Assembly: GCF_030812835.1 (NCBI RefSeq)
Contig: NZ_JAUSTM010000014.1
Coordinates: 1 to 59,138, forward strand
DNA: 59,138 nucleotides
Reading direction: 5' to 3'
From: Streptococcus moroccensis
GTDB taxonomy: Bacteria > Bacillota > Bacilli > Lactobacillales > Streptococcaceae
The notes below the pieces were generated by a model. It ran no database searches, was not told the origin of the DNA, and saw only the letters and a list, made by a program, of their open reading frames with translations. The position numbers were made by a program, and so were the translations under genes. Shown here one piece after another: positions 28,657-38,143 of this stretch (positions within the stretch are counted from its first letter, which is position 1; every line of letters begins with the position of its first letter).

Positions 28657-29930
28657 AACGTTTAAAAGGAACAAATGAGGAAATCGCCCGCATTCTGGCT
28701 GAGGAACAGGTGGCTTTAACCCAACAAAATATAACCGTTGAGGCGACTGTTCGAGAAATCATCCAAGACGTTAGCCAAAGAGGCGATGAGGCGCTTAGAG
28801 AATACACAAAAGCTTTTGATGGTATAGAAATCACGGATTTTAGGTTGTCTGAGACAGCCATCCAATCAGCCTATAACACCATTGAGCCAGACGTTCTAGC
28901 GGCGCTTAAACATGCGGCCGCTAATATTGAATCCTACCATAAACAACAAATGGAAACAGGCTTTGAAGATCAGCCTGTAGACGGGGTTATCCGAGGCCAG
29001 TTGGTTCGGCCCATCGAACGTGTCGGCGTCTATGTGCCAGGTGGAACAGCTGCCTATCCGTCTTCTGTCCTGATGAATGTTATTCCTGCTAAAATTGCAG
29101 GAGTCAAAGAAATCATCATGATTACACCACCTCAGCAAACCTTTAATCCAGCAATCTTAGTTGCGGCTGACTTAGCAGGTGTTGATCAGATTTTCCAAGT
29201 TGGAGGTGCTCAAGGAGTCGCGGCCTTGGCTTATGGGACGCAGACAATTCCTAAAGTGGACAAAATCACAGGACCAGGAAATATCTATGTTGCGACAGCT
29301 AAGAAAGAAGTGTTTGGTCAAGTCGGCATCGATATGATTGCAGGGCCCTCTGAAATTGGAGTTATTGCAGATGAGACAGCCAATCCGGCCTATGTAGTTG
29401 CTGACTTATTGTCCCAAGCTGAGCATGATGTGTTAGCCCGTGCGATTCTAGTGACTAACTCAGAAAAGTTGGCAGATGCGGTTGAGATTGAACTTGAAAA
29501 GCAATTAAAGCAACTGCCACGAGAAAACATAGCGCGCCCATCGGTGGAAAACAATGGACGCATCATTATTGCTAAAGACAAGGGCAGCATGTTTGCTCTG
29601 ATGAACTTAGTAGCACCAGAACATTTGGAAATCGCTATGGAAAATGCCTATGACTATCTGGATCAGGTTGAAAACGCCGGCTCCATCTTTTTGGGTCATT
29701 ACACGAGTGAGCCAATTGGAGATTATTACGCTGGAACCAACCATGTCTTGCCGACAACGGCAACCAGTCGGTTCTCATCAGCCCTTGGTGTTTATGACTT
29801 TATCAAGCGCATCCAGTACACACAGTATTCTAAGGCAGCCATTCATGAAGCTGAGAAGGATATCACGACCTTAGCCTATTCTGAAGGCTTACAGGCTCAT
29901 GCAAAAGCTATTGAAATCAGAAAGGATTAA
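28653..29930 (+). CDS. hisD: Histidinol dehydrogenase
   Basis: This 425-residue zinc enzyme oxidises histidinol to histidine in two NAD-dependent steps. [20 protein letters not shown] and the [14 protein letters not shown] stretch are typical. The zinc and catalytic residues are seen in SQAEHD and in APEHLEI and TNHVLPT. Its ATG overlaps the hisG stop, and hisB starts three bases after it. Confidence 0.96.
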   Translation: MKRLKGTNEEIARILAEEQVALTQQNITVEATVREIIQDVSQRGDEALREYTKAFDGIEITDFRLSETAIQSAYNTIEPDVLAALKHAAANIESYHKQQMETGFEDQPVDGVIRGQLVRPIERVGVYVPGGTAAYPSSVLMNVIPAKIAGVKEIIMITPPQQTFNPAILVAADLAGVDQIFQVGGAQGVAALAYGTQTIPKVDKITGPGNIYVATAKKEVFGQVGIDMIAGPSEIGVIADETANPAYVVADLLSQAEHDVLARAILVTNSEKLADAVEIELEKQLKQLPRENIARPSVENNGRIIIAKDKGSMFALMNLVAPEHLEIAMENAYDYLDQVENAGSIFLGHYTSEPIGDYYAGTNHVLPTTATSRFSSALGVYDFIKRIQYTQYSKAAIHEAEKDITTLAYSEGLQAHAKAIEIRKD

Positions 29931-29933
29931 CCG

Positions 29934-30518
29934 ATGAGAACAGCAGCCATTGAACGCAACACTTTTGAAACAAAAATAAAACTAGAACTCAACCTCGATG
30001 CTCAGGAACCGGTAGACATCGATACAGGAGTTGGCTTTTTTGATCACATGCTCACCCTGTTTGCTAGACATAGTCGGATTTCCCTTATCGTCAAAGCTGA
30101 TGGAGACCTTCATGTGGATAGTCACCATACCGTAGAAGATGTGGGAATTGTTCTTGGTCAAGCTATTAAAGAAGCGCTGGGAGACAAGGCCGGGATTAAC
30201 CGTTATGGGACGAGCTTTGTTCCCATGGATGAAACCTTGGGCTTGTCAAGTCTAGATTTATCTGGGCGCTCCTATTTGGTTTTTGATTGTCAATTTGACA
30301 ATCCTAAACTTGGTGCCTTTGACACGGAGTTGGTCGAGGAATTTTTCCAGGCCCTTGCCTTTAATGTTCAGATGACGCTCCACCTTAAAATTATGCATGG
30401 AAAAAACAGCCATCACAAGGCAGAAAGCCTCTTTAAGGCCACAGGTCGAGCTTTGCGGGAAGCTATTACCATTAATCCAGAGATTCATGGGGTAAATTCA
30501 ACGAAGGGGTTGTTATGA
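29934..30518 (+). CDS. hisB: Imidazoleglycerol-phosphate dehydratase
   Basis: This 194-residue enzyme dehydrates imidazole-glycerol phosphate. The metal-binding motifs [25 protein letters not shown], and [10 protein letters not shown] are complete. It is the single-function form; histidinol phosphate is dealt with by HisK. Start at 29934 overlaps no neighbour but is three bases after hisD; its stop overlaps hisH. Confidence 0.96.
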   Translation: MRTAAIERNTFETKIKLELNLDAQEPVDIDTGVGFFDHMLTLFARHSRISLIVKADGDLHVDSHHTVEDVGIVLGQAIKEALGDKAGINRYGTSFVPMDETLGLSSLDLSGRSYLVFDCQFDNPKLGAFDTELVEEFFQALAFNVQMTLHLKIMHGKNSHHKAESLFKATGRALREAITINPEIHGVNSTKGLL

Positions 30519-31120
30519 TTGTTGTCATTGATTATGATGCTGGTAATACAGCCAATGTCCTAAGAGCCCTCAAAAAATTGGGAGTTCAGGCCCTATTATC
30601 TGCTGACCCGGATCATATTTTCTCTGCTAAGGGCTTGATATTACCGGGAGTAGGAGCTTTCCCTGCTGCCATGGCAGAACTGGAAAGGCGTGGGCTCGTT
30701 GAGGTGATTAAGCAAGCAGTTGCTGAGGGAACTCCTCTTTTAGGCATCTGTTTGGGCATGCAGTTATTAACAGAAACGGGTTTAGAACATCAAGAGACCC
30801 AGGGGTTCGGCTTTATTCCAGGCGTCTGTCGCCAAATTCCTCATCAGGTAGGGTATCCTGTCCCTCATATGGGTTGGAACGCTTTAGAAGTCGAACAGGA
30901 AACAGCTTTGACACCAGGTCTTGAGGACCAGTCCGTTTATTTTGTGCATAGCTATTACACAGATGTCCCAAAAGCATACATCGATGTCACGGCTCAATAC
31001 AGTTTGACAGTGCCTGCCATGATTCATAAAGACCATGTTTATGGGGCCCAATTTCACCCTGAGAAATCCGGTGATGTTGGCCTAGGAATTCTATCGAAAT
31101 TTGTTGCCCTCTGCCAGTAG
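30515..31120 (+). CDS. hisH: Imidazole glycerol phosphate synthase, glutaminase subunit
   Basis: This 201-residue class I glutamine amidotransferase gives ammonia to HisF. The nucleophile Cys lies in [10 protein letters not shown] (near residue 79), and the His-Glu pair in [10 protein letters not shown] (near residue 180). Its start overlaps the hisB stop. A 108-base gap follows before hisA, the largest in the operon. Confidence 0.95.
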   Translation: MIVVIDYDAGNTANVLRALKKLGVQALLSADPDHIFSAKGLILPGVGAFPAAMAELERRGLVEVIKQAVAEGTPLLGICLGMQLLTETGLEHQETQGFGFIPGVCRQIPHQVGYPVPHMGWNALEVEQETALTPGLEDQSVYFVHSYYTDVPKAYIDVTAQYSLTVPAMIHKDHVYGAQFHPEKSGDVGLGILSKFVALCQ

Positions 31121-31188
31121 CAGAGCAAGGCTTCAAGAATAGGATAGAGCGACTGCTTTCATCTGTACAGCGAAAATCGATCATCGGA

Positions 31189-31216
31189 TTTCGCTTGACG
31201 ATCAAATGGCTGAAAT
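31189..31216 (+). repeat. Hairpin in the hisH-hisA gap
   Basis: AGCGAAA and TC pair with GA and TTTCGCT around GATCATCG, with one bulged A. No T run follows, so it is more likely an RNA processing or stability element than a terminator. Confidence 0.5.
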
Positions 31217-31228
31217 AAGGAGAAACGA

Positions 31229-31948
31229 ATGCAAATTTTACCTGCAATTGATATCAAGGATGGCCAAGCTGTCCGTCTCTTTAAGGGAGATTTTAAGCAA
31301 CAGACGGTTGTTAATCCGGATGTTTTAGGGCAAGCCCGGCTATTTGCCGATGCTGGGATTGCCTTTATTCATGTGGTGGATTTAGATGGGGCCATAGATG
31401 GCCAAGCGACCAACCGAGACCTCATTGCGAGCATCAAAAAAGAGACTGGGCTTGGTGTTGAAGTTGGTGGTGGCATCCGGACAATGGCCCAAATTCAGGA
31501 TTACCTCGATGTCGGTATTGACCGTGTGATTATCGGGTCAATGGCCGTCAAGAATCCTAGTTTCGTTCAAGAAGCCATTGAAACCTTTGGCGCGGATAAA
31601 ATTGTGGTCGGCATCGATGCTAAAGCGGGGATGGTGGCCACAGAAGGCTGGCTAGAAACCTCGGATGTTCACTTTTTAGACCTAGCCAAAGCCATGGAAC
31701 AAAGGGGAGTCCAACTTTTTGTTTATACGGATGTGGACCGAGATGGGACATTAACAGGCCCTAACTTTGAACATTATGAAGAGTTAGTTGCCCAATTAAC
31801 CACTGCTAAGGTCATAGCCTCTGGAGGTATTGCAGAATTAAATGATTTGATCCAGCTACAAGAAATCGGCGTAGCTGGGACTATCGTTGGGAAGGCTTAC
31901 TATAATGGCAATATTAGCCTAGAGGAATTAAAAAAGGTGGAGAACTAA
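31229..31948 (+). CDS. hisA: Phosphoribosylformimino-AICAR ribotide isomerase
   Basis: This 239-residue TIM-barrel enzyme opens the ribose ring of ProFAR. The paired catalytic aspartates are visible in [14 protein letters not shown] (start) and [15 protein letters not shown] (near residue 170), with GGGIR and SGGIAEL phosphate sites. AAGGAG lies before the ATG. Confidence 0.95.
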   Translation: MQILPAIDIKDGQAVRLFKGDFKQQTVVNPDVLGQARLFADAGIAFIHVVDLDGAIDGQATNRDLIASIKKETGLGVEVGGGIRTMAQIQDYLDVGIDRVIIGSMAVKNPSFVQEAIETFGADKIVVGIDAKAGMVATEGWLETSDVHFLDLAKAMEQRGVQLFVYTDVDRDGTLTGPNFEHYEELVAQLTTAKVIASGGIAELNDLIQLQEIGVAGTIVGKAYYNGNISLEELKKVEN

Positions 31949-31949
31949 A

Positions 31950-32711
31950 ATGCTAGCAAAACGAATTATTCCCTGCCTGGATGTGAAGGATGGCCGTGTG
32001 GTCAAAGGGGTCAATTTTGTCAATTTGACGGATGTTGGAGACCCAGTTGATTCAGCGCGTGCCTACTATGAAGCGGGCTGTGATGAACTGGTATTTCTAG
32101 ACATTACAGCAACCCATGAAGAACGGGAAACAACGGTTGAGATGGTACGCCGCGTTGCGGAGCAGGTCTTTATTCCCTTTACCGTCGGTGGTGGCATTCG
32201 TTCAGTAGAAGACATGAACAAGATGCTCAAGGCGGGTGCAGATAAGGTAGCTGTCAATTCCTCAGCCATGGCTAACCCGCAACTGATCAAAGATTGTGCT
32301 CAGAAATTTGGGAATCAGTGTGTAGTTGTTGCCATTGATGCTCGCAAGGAAGACGATGGTAGCTGGCATGTCTATGTGGCTGGGGGACGTAAGGACACAG
32401 GTAAGGACCTAATCGCCTGGGCCCAAGAAGTGGTCGCCCTAGGAGCGGGTGAGATTTTGCTGACCTCAATGGATAAGGATGGAACCAAGTCTGGCTTTGA
32501 TCTAGACATGCTCAATCGCGTGGCAGAAGTGGTCGATGTGCCTATCATTGCATCAGGTGGTGCGGGCCATCAGGAGCATATCTTAGAAGTCTTTGAAAAG
32601 ACCCCCGCCACTGGGGCACTCGCGGCTTCTATTTTTCACTACGGCGAAGTCAGTATTAAGGAAGTCAAGAAAGCCATGAAAGCTCATGGAATTGAGGTGC
32701 GACAAGCATGA
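31950..32711 (+). CDS. hisF: Imidazole glycerol phosphate synthase, cyclase subunit
   Basis: This 253-residue TIM-barrel protein pairs with HisH to form imidazole glycerol phosphate and [27 protein letters not shown], and [13 protein letters not shown] hold the catalytic aspartates and phosphate sites. It starts one base after hisA and its stop overlaps hisI. Confidence 0.96.
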   Translation: MLAKRIIPCLDVKDGRVVKGVNFVNLTDVGDPVDSARAYYEAGCDELVFLDITATHEERETTVEMVRRVAEQVFIPFTVGGGIRSVEDMNKMLKAGADKVAVNSSAMANPQLIKDCAQKFGNQCVVVAIDARKEDDGSWHVYVAGGRKDTGKDLIAWAQEVVALGAGEILLTSMDKDGTKSGFDLDMLNRVAEVVDVPIIASGGAGHQEHILEVFEKTPATGALAASIFHYGEVSIKEVKKAMKAHGIEVRQA

Positions 32712-33046
32712 CAACTGTAAGGATTGATTTTGAAAAGCAAGGGGGTCTGGTCCCTGTCATTGTGACCGATTATCAGACCAATGAGGTGCTCATGTTGGCC
32801 TACATGAACCAAGAAAGCTATGACTTGACCCTAAAAACCCAGCAAATGCACTACTGGAGTCGGTCTCGCAAGGAACTCTGGCATAAAGGAGCGACCTCCG
32901 GGCATTATCAGCATGTCAAGTCGATTCGAACCGATTGCGACCAAGATACTTTGCTGATCCAAGTAGAGCAAGAGGGCGCGGCTTGTCATACCGGGGCCTA
33001 TTCCTGCTTTTACCAGCAACTATGGGCCCAAGAAGGAGAAGAATGA
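32708..33046 (+). CDS. hisI: Phosphoribosyl-AMP cyclohydrolase
   Basis: This 112-residue zinc enzyme opens the adenine ring of [38 protein letters not shown], and DCDQDTLL are the family motifs, and the zinc cysteines are in the RTDCDQD and [13 protein letters not shown] segments. It is separate from hisE, which follows immediately. It overlaps hisF by four bases. Confidence 0.95.
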   Translation: MTTVRIDFEKQGGLVPVIVTDYQTNEVLMLAYMNQESYDLTLKTQQMHYWSRSRKELWHKGATSGHYQHVKSIRTDCDQDTLLIQVEQEGAACHTGAYSCFYQQLWAQEGEE

Positions 33047-33363
33047 TGATGTTAGAAGAATTGTATCAAAGTGCTCAAAGTCGCAAGGAACAACCCAAAG
33101 AAGGTTCCTACACCAATTACCTCTTTGAAAAGGGGATCGATAAGATTCTCAAAAAAGTCGGAGAAGAAGCGACTGAGGTGGTGATCGCAGCCAAAAATGC
33201 CGACAAGGTAGAAATGGCTAACGAAGTGGCGGATCTTCTCTACCATCTAGCCGTTATGCTGGTTGAAACTAATGTGACTACAGAAGATGTTCAAGCAGTG
33301 TTAAAAGAGCGTCACGGTAAAAAGAGCCGTATTCAGGACCGCAAAGAGGTGACAGATTATTAA
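33046..33363 (+). CDS. hisE: Phosphoribosyl-ATP pyrophosphatase
   Basis: This 105-residue MazG-like enzyme removes pyrophosphate from PR-ATP. LEELYQSAQSRK, KVGEEATEVVIAAKN and EVADLLYHLAVML contain the acidic metal ligands. Three ATG codons lie in tandem (33043, 33046, 33049); 33046 gives the best distance from AAGGAG and couples to the hisI stop. The longer frame from 32935 is a shadow of hisI. It is the last gene of the operon. Confidence 0.93.
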   Translation: MMLEELYQSAQSRKEQPKEGSYTNYLFEKGIDKILKKVGEEATEVVIAAKNADKVEMANEVADLLYHLAVMLVETNVTTEDVQAVLKERHGKKSRIQDRKEVTDY

Positions 33364-33475
33364 GCCATGCGCTCTAAAAATCAAACAGAAACGGTGTTGC
33401 CTTGATGGAATGACTCCCAAAGATAACCTGTGTCGCCTCGACTCATTTTGATTTAAAGGCTTATCCAGACAAATG

Positions 33476-33527
33476 AAACCTCTCCCAAAATCTGCCTTAT
33501 CAAGGCGATTTTTTGGGAGAGGTTTTT
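33476..33527 (+). terminator. his operon terminator
   Basis: AACCTCTCCCAAAA pairs with TTTTGGGAGAGGTT over about 20 bases, followed by T. It lies about 115 bases after hisE. Confidence 0.8.
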
Positions 33528-33539
33528 GAGGACTACTGC

Positions 33540-33738
33540 GGATGAAATAAGGAATCAGCAGGTAAACTCTTGGAGTGAAACAGGCTCTTTTAAATTCAAT
33601 AGAGTTGTTTTACAGGTCACGAGCTACATTGAGGCAATCGATGACAGCTTTTATTGGACTATTTGATTCATTCCGAATATCGGGATTAATATAGGTTGAG
33701 TTGGTTAAATTACCTCAAGTTCCAATAGGAATAATTCA
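33540..33738 (-). other. Intergenic region with a possible gene relic
   Basis: On the minus strand one frame reads IIPIGT, a stop, then GNLTNSTYINPDIRNESNSP and IKAVIDCLNVARDL before another stop. This looks protein-like and may be the decayed end of a gene, but I cannot name the family and it has no start or ribosome-binding site. Confidence 0.3.
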
Positions 33739-34665
33739 TTAATCAATATATAATTCGTGAAGTAAGCTCTCTGCTGTTGTTGTCGGCATGATTCGGACAC
33801 GGTTAAGTGTTAACATGCCATTATCCAAACTGGCTAGACCGGGATTGGTAGTAGTGGCCATTTTGTAACCAGCAGCCTCAGCAATGGCTAAGGTGTCTGG
33901 TGAATATTTCCCAGCTGGATAAGCCAGGCTAATGGTGTCTTGCTCCAGAAAACTGTCTAAATAGGCTTTGCTCTCAACCAATTCGTGTTGCTGCCTTTCG
34001 ATGGTGCTAATGGCAAGGTCAGGATGGTTGACAGTATGTGCCTGAAAGGACATGCCGTTGCCTTTCATCTCCAAGAGCTGTTCGATAGAGAGGTGTCCGT
34101 GATGGCCTAGGGTTCCGATGATGACATTATTAGTCGCCTTGATTTGGTATTTTTTTAGGATAGGGTAAGCAATCTCATAAAAATCCCACAAGCTATCATC
34201 GAAGGTTAGCCAGACGACTTTTTTGCCCTTGGGAAGGACATTCTCAGTAAGCACCTTGTAGGCTTCTTCTGGAGTTAGGCTATAGTAACCAGCCTCTGTT
34301 AAGGCTTTTAAGTGACTTTCAAAGACATCTGGCGCAACGATTAAATTCGCATTAGGAGCTTCGGCAGGATCCATGATGTGGATAGCATGGTACATCAAAA
34401 TCGGCACTTGAACAGGCTGGTCTTGCTTTTCCCAATCTAGCTCATCATCTGCTGATACTGGTATGTCTTGAAGAGAATCTGAGGAATTGAGTGTAGTCTT
34501 AGTTTGATTTTGCTGTAGGTGCTTTATCGACTTTTCTTGAGGCCTTGACCAAAAATAAAGCGTTAAAAGACTTCCAAAAGCCATTAAAAGAATGAGGCTC
34601 ATAAGGAGAGACAGTTGGCGGTTGGCTCGCTCTCGACGCTTTTTGATTAGAGTTTTCCTATTCAT
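33739..34665 (-). CDS. Membrane-anchored polysaccharide deacetylase
   Basis: This 308-residue protein has a basic N-terminus, one membrane helix (residues 18-39) and an extracellular CE4 deacetylase domain. The metal site is visible as LTFDDS (Asp pair near residue 155) and HTVNHPD (His-x3-His). LAYPAGKYS is the later CE4 motif. The family removes acetyl groups from peptidoglycan or other glycans, often giving lysozyme resistance, but the substrate here is unknown. It is a single gene, transcribed in the same direction as pepX but 90 bases away. Confidence 0.88.
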   Translation of the reverse strand: MNRKTLIKKRRERANRQLSLLMSLILLMAFGSLLTLYFWSRPQEKSIKHLQQNQTKTTLNSSDSLQDIPVSADDELDWEKQDQPVQVPILMYHAIHIMDPAEAPNANLIVAPDVFESHLKALTEAGYYSLTPEEAYKVLTENVLPKGKKVVWLTFDDSLWDFYEIAYPILKKYQIKATNNVIIGTLGHHGHLSIEQLLEMKGNGMSFQAHTVNHPDLAISTIERQQHELVESKAYLDSFLEQDTISLAYPAGKYSPDTLAIAEAAGYKMATTTNPGLASLDNGMLTLNRVRIMPTTTAESLLHELYID

Positions 34666-34758
34666 AAATCTATTATAGCAAAAACAAAGAGATAACTATA
34701 GTTACAGTTTACTATCATAAAAATTTTACCTACTTAAGGATATCCTCAATACTGTTCG

Positions 34759-37056
34759 TTAGCCATTCGTTTGCGAATTAACATTCACTGGTAAATGAAT
34801 CTGAGATTTAGCTAAATCAACAGTGATTTGCCAGCTATGATTATCCCTCACGGTGTGCTCAAAGTCGGTTGTGTAGAGCACGATGCGAATGGTATCGCCT
34901 TTTTTGAATTTGTAGACGGTCGGCTGGAGCGCAAAGTTGACGGTCATCCAGGTATCAGGTGTGACAGGCTCCACCGTCATAAGGTCGGTACGGTTTTGCA
35001 GATTGAGGTGGCCCTTGGTAACGACACGATAAGGTGTCTCTGGCATGGCTAATTCTCTCAGGTCTTCTTGGGCAAAGTTGCGCCCATTGTCTACAGAGCG
35101 AGGAGCGATAGGCATAGGGATAGAGGTAATCCGTTTGGCTGGGCCAAAATCCAACACTTGAGCAGAGACGAAGCCTTTGGAGGTGCTTGATTTCACTCGT
35201 AATTCCAGGTCAATCGGACCGTTCAAGAAGAGATCTTCCTCTAGAGTCAGGTCAACAGTCACCTGGTTAGCCTTGTCCATGAAGAGGTCTTGTTTAAAGG
35301 CATTGAAGTCCTTGTCATAGCGGGCAAAGGTTTCTTCAGCATACTGGTTTTCAATGTCGGCTTTCTTATCTCCAAGGCTGAGAGTGACTTGTTTCTCACT
35401 GCCAAAAGCATCTAATGTTTGCCAGCTCTGAAGGGCAGTATTGTCCTGCCAGATGACTTCTGGTAAGCTATAGGCGCTATCGTGCCCTAGGAGACGTTGG
35501 CTCAGGAGAGCGTTCATGCTTTCCCTGTAGTCAATCGATTGCCAGTTGTTCATGTAGACATGTTCTCCTAGGTGGAGAAAGAGGTGTTTCTTAGTTTCAG
35601 GCAGGAGGCGCTTGAAGACATTGTAGACATGAACTGGTTTTACATTCCAGTCTTGGAGGCCATGGGTGTAGACGACTTCAGCCTTAATCTTATCGATATG
35701 AGGTAGGTAGTTACGATCTTGCCAGAATTGGTTGAAGTCTCCGGTATCCCGGTTTAAGTCCCTGGCCATCTGGGCGATGAAGGCTTTGTGGGCATCCTTG
35801 GTTTTGAGGAAATCACCAGCTTGGAGGGACTTGGAGTAGGTCAATTCTGCCAAGCTATCAAGGTCCTCTCCTGGATAGCCGCCTGGGCTGACTACAAGGC
35901 CGTTTTCCCGGTAATAATCGTACCAAGAAGCAATGCCGGCTTCTGCCATAATGACTTCGAGGCCGTCAACACCTGTGGTGGCGAGCCCTGTTGAAAGGGT
36001 TCCTAGATAAGATATCCCAGAGGTGGCTACCTTACCGTTAGACCAAGTCGCTAGGACCTGCTTGTCTCTTTTATGGCTGGTAAAGGCCACGGCTCTACCA
36101 TTAAGCCAGTCAATCACAGCCTTGAAGGACTGGATTTGGCGGTAATCACCGCTGGTCATCATCCCTTGAGAACCGAGAGTGCCGATTCCTGATACGTAAA
36201 TATTGGCCATACCCCGGGAGAGGAAATAGTCATTAATAGTAGTAAAACGTCCTTGATAGGTAAAGGTCTCTTCCGCTTCATAGGTTTCAGCGGCTGGTGC
36301 TGTACCTGCAAGGAGTTCAGGTTGCCTTGGATCCCTAACCGTGATTTGACGGCTCTCTTTGTCCAAAAGATCACCAGCCATCTTATAGAGGGCCTTATCA
36401 CTGGCAACGTCATTAATCCCCTGCTGATAAGGGCTGTTAGTGATAATGGCTGGCACCTTTCCATCATAGCGTGGACGAACGATATTCACCTTGACCAAAT
36501 CAATCTCACCGTCGTCATCCGTGTCAAGTCTCGTTTCCACATAGACCACTTCACGGATGAGATTATGGGTGGTAAAGGAGGAAAGCACCTTACCGTTGAA
36601 GAAATGGTAGCTATTATCCTGAGGGATCAAGTCCTGTGCCACCAAATGGTCTATCAGGGTATTGCCAGACTTCTTACGGGTATTGAGCAGCTGGTAGATA
36701 TTGGTAATTACATCTCCGTATGTAATTGGAAAAGCCAGTTTCTCCAGGAATTCTGACAGATTGTCATAATCCACTCCTGGCACAAAACCGAGCAGTTGCA
36801 GGGCAACCTGATAAAAAATGTCATCGGTCAAGGGGCGGTCTGACTGGAAAAAGTCTAGAAGATCGGTATTTTCATCGGCAAGCAGTGTGGATAGAGGATA
36901 GTCCGTGTCTGTATAATTAAAAAAAGTCTTACGAACAAAGGTCTCAAGGTTAGCCTTATCAGACTGATCAGCCGACAGGGCAAATCCGAGTCCTTGGAGC
37001 TCTTTAAGCATCTGCTCTTTGGAGACAGGGGTGTAGGAAAATTGATTGTAGCGCAT
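34759..37056 (-). CDS. pepX: X-prolyl dipeptidyl aminopeptidase
   Basis: This 765-residue serine peptidase (S15) removes X-Pro dipeptides from peptides and helps supply proline. The nucleophile is in GISYLGTLSTG (near residue 350), with the acid and histidine likely in GLQDWNVKP and LGEHVYMN. The N-terminal helical domain and C-terminal beta domain (VSAQVLDFGPAKR onwards) are complete. It is cytoplasmic, with no signal peptide. AAAGGA precedes the ATG. The leader upstream may form an attenuator. Confidence 0.95.
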   Translation of the reverse strand: MRYNQFSYTPVSKEQMLKELQGLGFALSADQSDKANLETFVRKTFFNYTDTDYPLSTLLADENTDLLDFFQSDRPLTDDIFYQVALQLLGFVPGVDYDNLSEFLEKLAFPITYGDVITNIYQLLNTRKKSGNTLIDHLVAQDLIPQDNSYHFFNGKVLSSFTTHNLIREVVYVETRLDTDDDGEIDLVKVNIVRPRYDGKVPAIITNSPYQQGINDVASDKALYKMAGDLLDKESRQITVRDPRQPELLAGTAPAAETYEAEETFTYQGRFTTINDYFLSRGMANIYVSGIGTLGSQGMMTSGDYRQIQSFKAVIDWLNGRAVAFTSHKRDKQVLATWSNGKVATSGISYLGTLSTGLATTGVDGLEVIMAEAGIASWYDYYRENGLVVSPGGYPGEDLDSLAELTYSKSLQAGDFLKTKDAHKAFIAQMARDLNRDTGDFNQFWQDRNYLPHIDKIKAEVVYTHGLQDWNVKPVHVYNVFKRLLPETKKHLFLHLGEHVYMNNWQSIDYRESMNALLSQRLLGHDSAYSLPEVIWQDNTALQSWQTLDAFGSEKQVTLSLGDKKADIENQYAEETFARYDKDFNAFKQDLFMDKANQVTVDLTLEEDLFLNGPIDLELRVKSSTSKGFVSAQVLDFGPAKRITSIPMPIAPRSVDNGRNFAQEDLRELAMPETPYRVVTKGHLNLQNRTDLMTVEPVTPDTWMTVNFALQPTVYKFKKGDTIRIVLYTTDFEHTVRDNHSWQITVDLAKSQIHLPVNVNSQTNG

Positions 37057-37088
37057 GGTAATCCTTTCTGCTAACGGGGAGAATGGTG

Positions 37089-37253
37089 TTTATTGGCACC
37101 TAGCTTTTCCAAAAATCGTCCTATTAGGGCAGGGATTTGAAACAGCTACTTTTCGGACGATTGAGGTTTTCATATGATTCGATTGATTATTGAAACCATA
37201 ATCTAATAGGACATCACTAGTTCTATTATACTGAATACAAGAGGGATTGTCTA
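37089..37253 (-). promoter_or_regulatory. pepX promoter and possible attenuator leader
   Basis: The minus-strand promoter is TAGACA (37248-37253), a 17-base spacer and TATAAT (37225-37230). About 60 bases into the leader, AATCGTCC (37162-37155) pairs with GGACGATT (37121-37114) before a T run, a terminator. The bases GTCCTATTAG near the 5' end (37212-37203) can pair perfectly with CTAATAGGAC (37127-37118), sharing the terminator's 3' arm. A 27-codon ORF (37173-37090) crosses the loop with two proline codons there. Confidence 0.5.
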
Positions 37254-37357
37254 AAATTTATTATGAAGGGGATTTGAACTAATGTGAGAATATATTTGGG
37301 AACAGGAAGATAAATGAACGCTCGTTTGAAAGCCTTTTAGGCGAAACCGTTAAATAG

Positions 37358-37386
37358 TTGTCAAAAATGGTAATTTCCATTACAAT
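37358..37386 (+). promoter_or_regulatory. cppA promoter
   Basis: TTGTCA (37358-37363), a 17-base spacer and TACAAT (37381-37386). The transcription start would be near 37393, so no start codon upstream of this can be used. Confidence 0.7.
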
Positions 37387-37405
37387 ATATGGTATGGAAA
37401 AAGAT

Positions 37406-38143
37406 ATGAAATGTATGGAAATCATACCCGTATTAAAAGTAAACAACCGCTTTTTGAACGTTGATTTTTACACAAATCAGTTAGGCCTTAAGGTACTCCA
37501 TGAGGAGAATGCCTTTGCGGATTTAGGAAGTCATGGCGAGAAAAGAACCCAGTTGATTCTTGAAGAATCTCCTTCAATGCGCACACGAAAGGTTAAAGGC
37601 CTTAAAAAACTATCTCAAATTGTGATAAAAGCTCTTGTCCCTGAAGAAATTGAGCTCTTGCTCGGTTTAGGTGTGCCTTATCGGGAGCTTTACCAAGGGC
37701 CAAGGGGCTGGGCTTTTACCACCATCTCACCAGAAGGGGATGCTTTTTTGCTACATGCGGAAGAAAAGTGTTCAGATCTCATACCTTTTGAGGGCCAACC
37801 AGTCTTTAAGAAAGTTGTTACAGAGTTTGCTGGTTTGAGTCGGTTTGAAGTAGAGTCAATCAGTATTCGCAGTCAACACGCTCAGGCAAGTATGTCCCTC
37901 TGGGAAACATTGTTAGAAAATCCTCCTGTCCAATTTGTTCAAGAATTAGGACCTGATTTAAAGGTAGCTAACTCGGAAACTTGGGACCTGACAGGTGTTG
38001 AAGCGACGGTTTCTTCTGAACAGTCACTAGTGGCCTTAGCTGAATTGGCACGTGCGCAACATTTACCGGTATTTTTAGATAAAAAAGACCGCTTTTTAAC
38101 TGTTACCGATCAAAATGGACTGGATATTACCCTACGAAAATGA
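37406..38143 (+). CDS. cppA: CppA family protein (glyoxalase/bleomycin-resistance fold)
   Basis: The 245-residue protein matches CppA of streptococci, described as a C3-degrading proteinase. The N-terminal half is a glyoxalase-like domain (EIIPVLKVNNRFLNVDFYTN, LVLEESPSMRTRKV-like LILEESPSMRTRKVKGLKK). The C-terminal half from about 145 is the CppA C domain. The proteinase role is from literature on the family and is not visible as a catalytic motif. The start is uncertain: ATG codons lie at 37394, 37406 and 37415, and 37406 is chosen. Its stop overlaps the next gene. Confidence 0.85.
   Translation: MKCMEIIPVLKVNNRFLNVDFYTNQLGLKVLHEENAFADLGSHGEKRTQLILEESPSMRTRKVKGLKKLSQIVIKALVPEEIELLLGLGVPYRELYQGPRGWAFTTISPEGDAFLLHAEEKCSDLIPFEGQPVFKKVVTEFAGLSRFEVESISIRSQHAQASMSLWETLLENPPVQFVQELGPDLKVANSETWDLTGVEATVSSEQSLVALAELARAQHLPVFLDKKDRFLTVTDQNGLDITLRK

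Noticed and set aside
37358..37405. Start of cppA at a TTG at 37358
   Set aside because: That codon lies in the -35 hexamer of the promoter, upstream of the transcript start.
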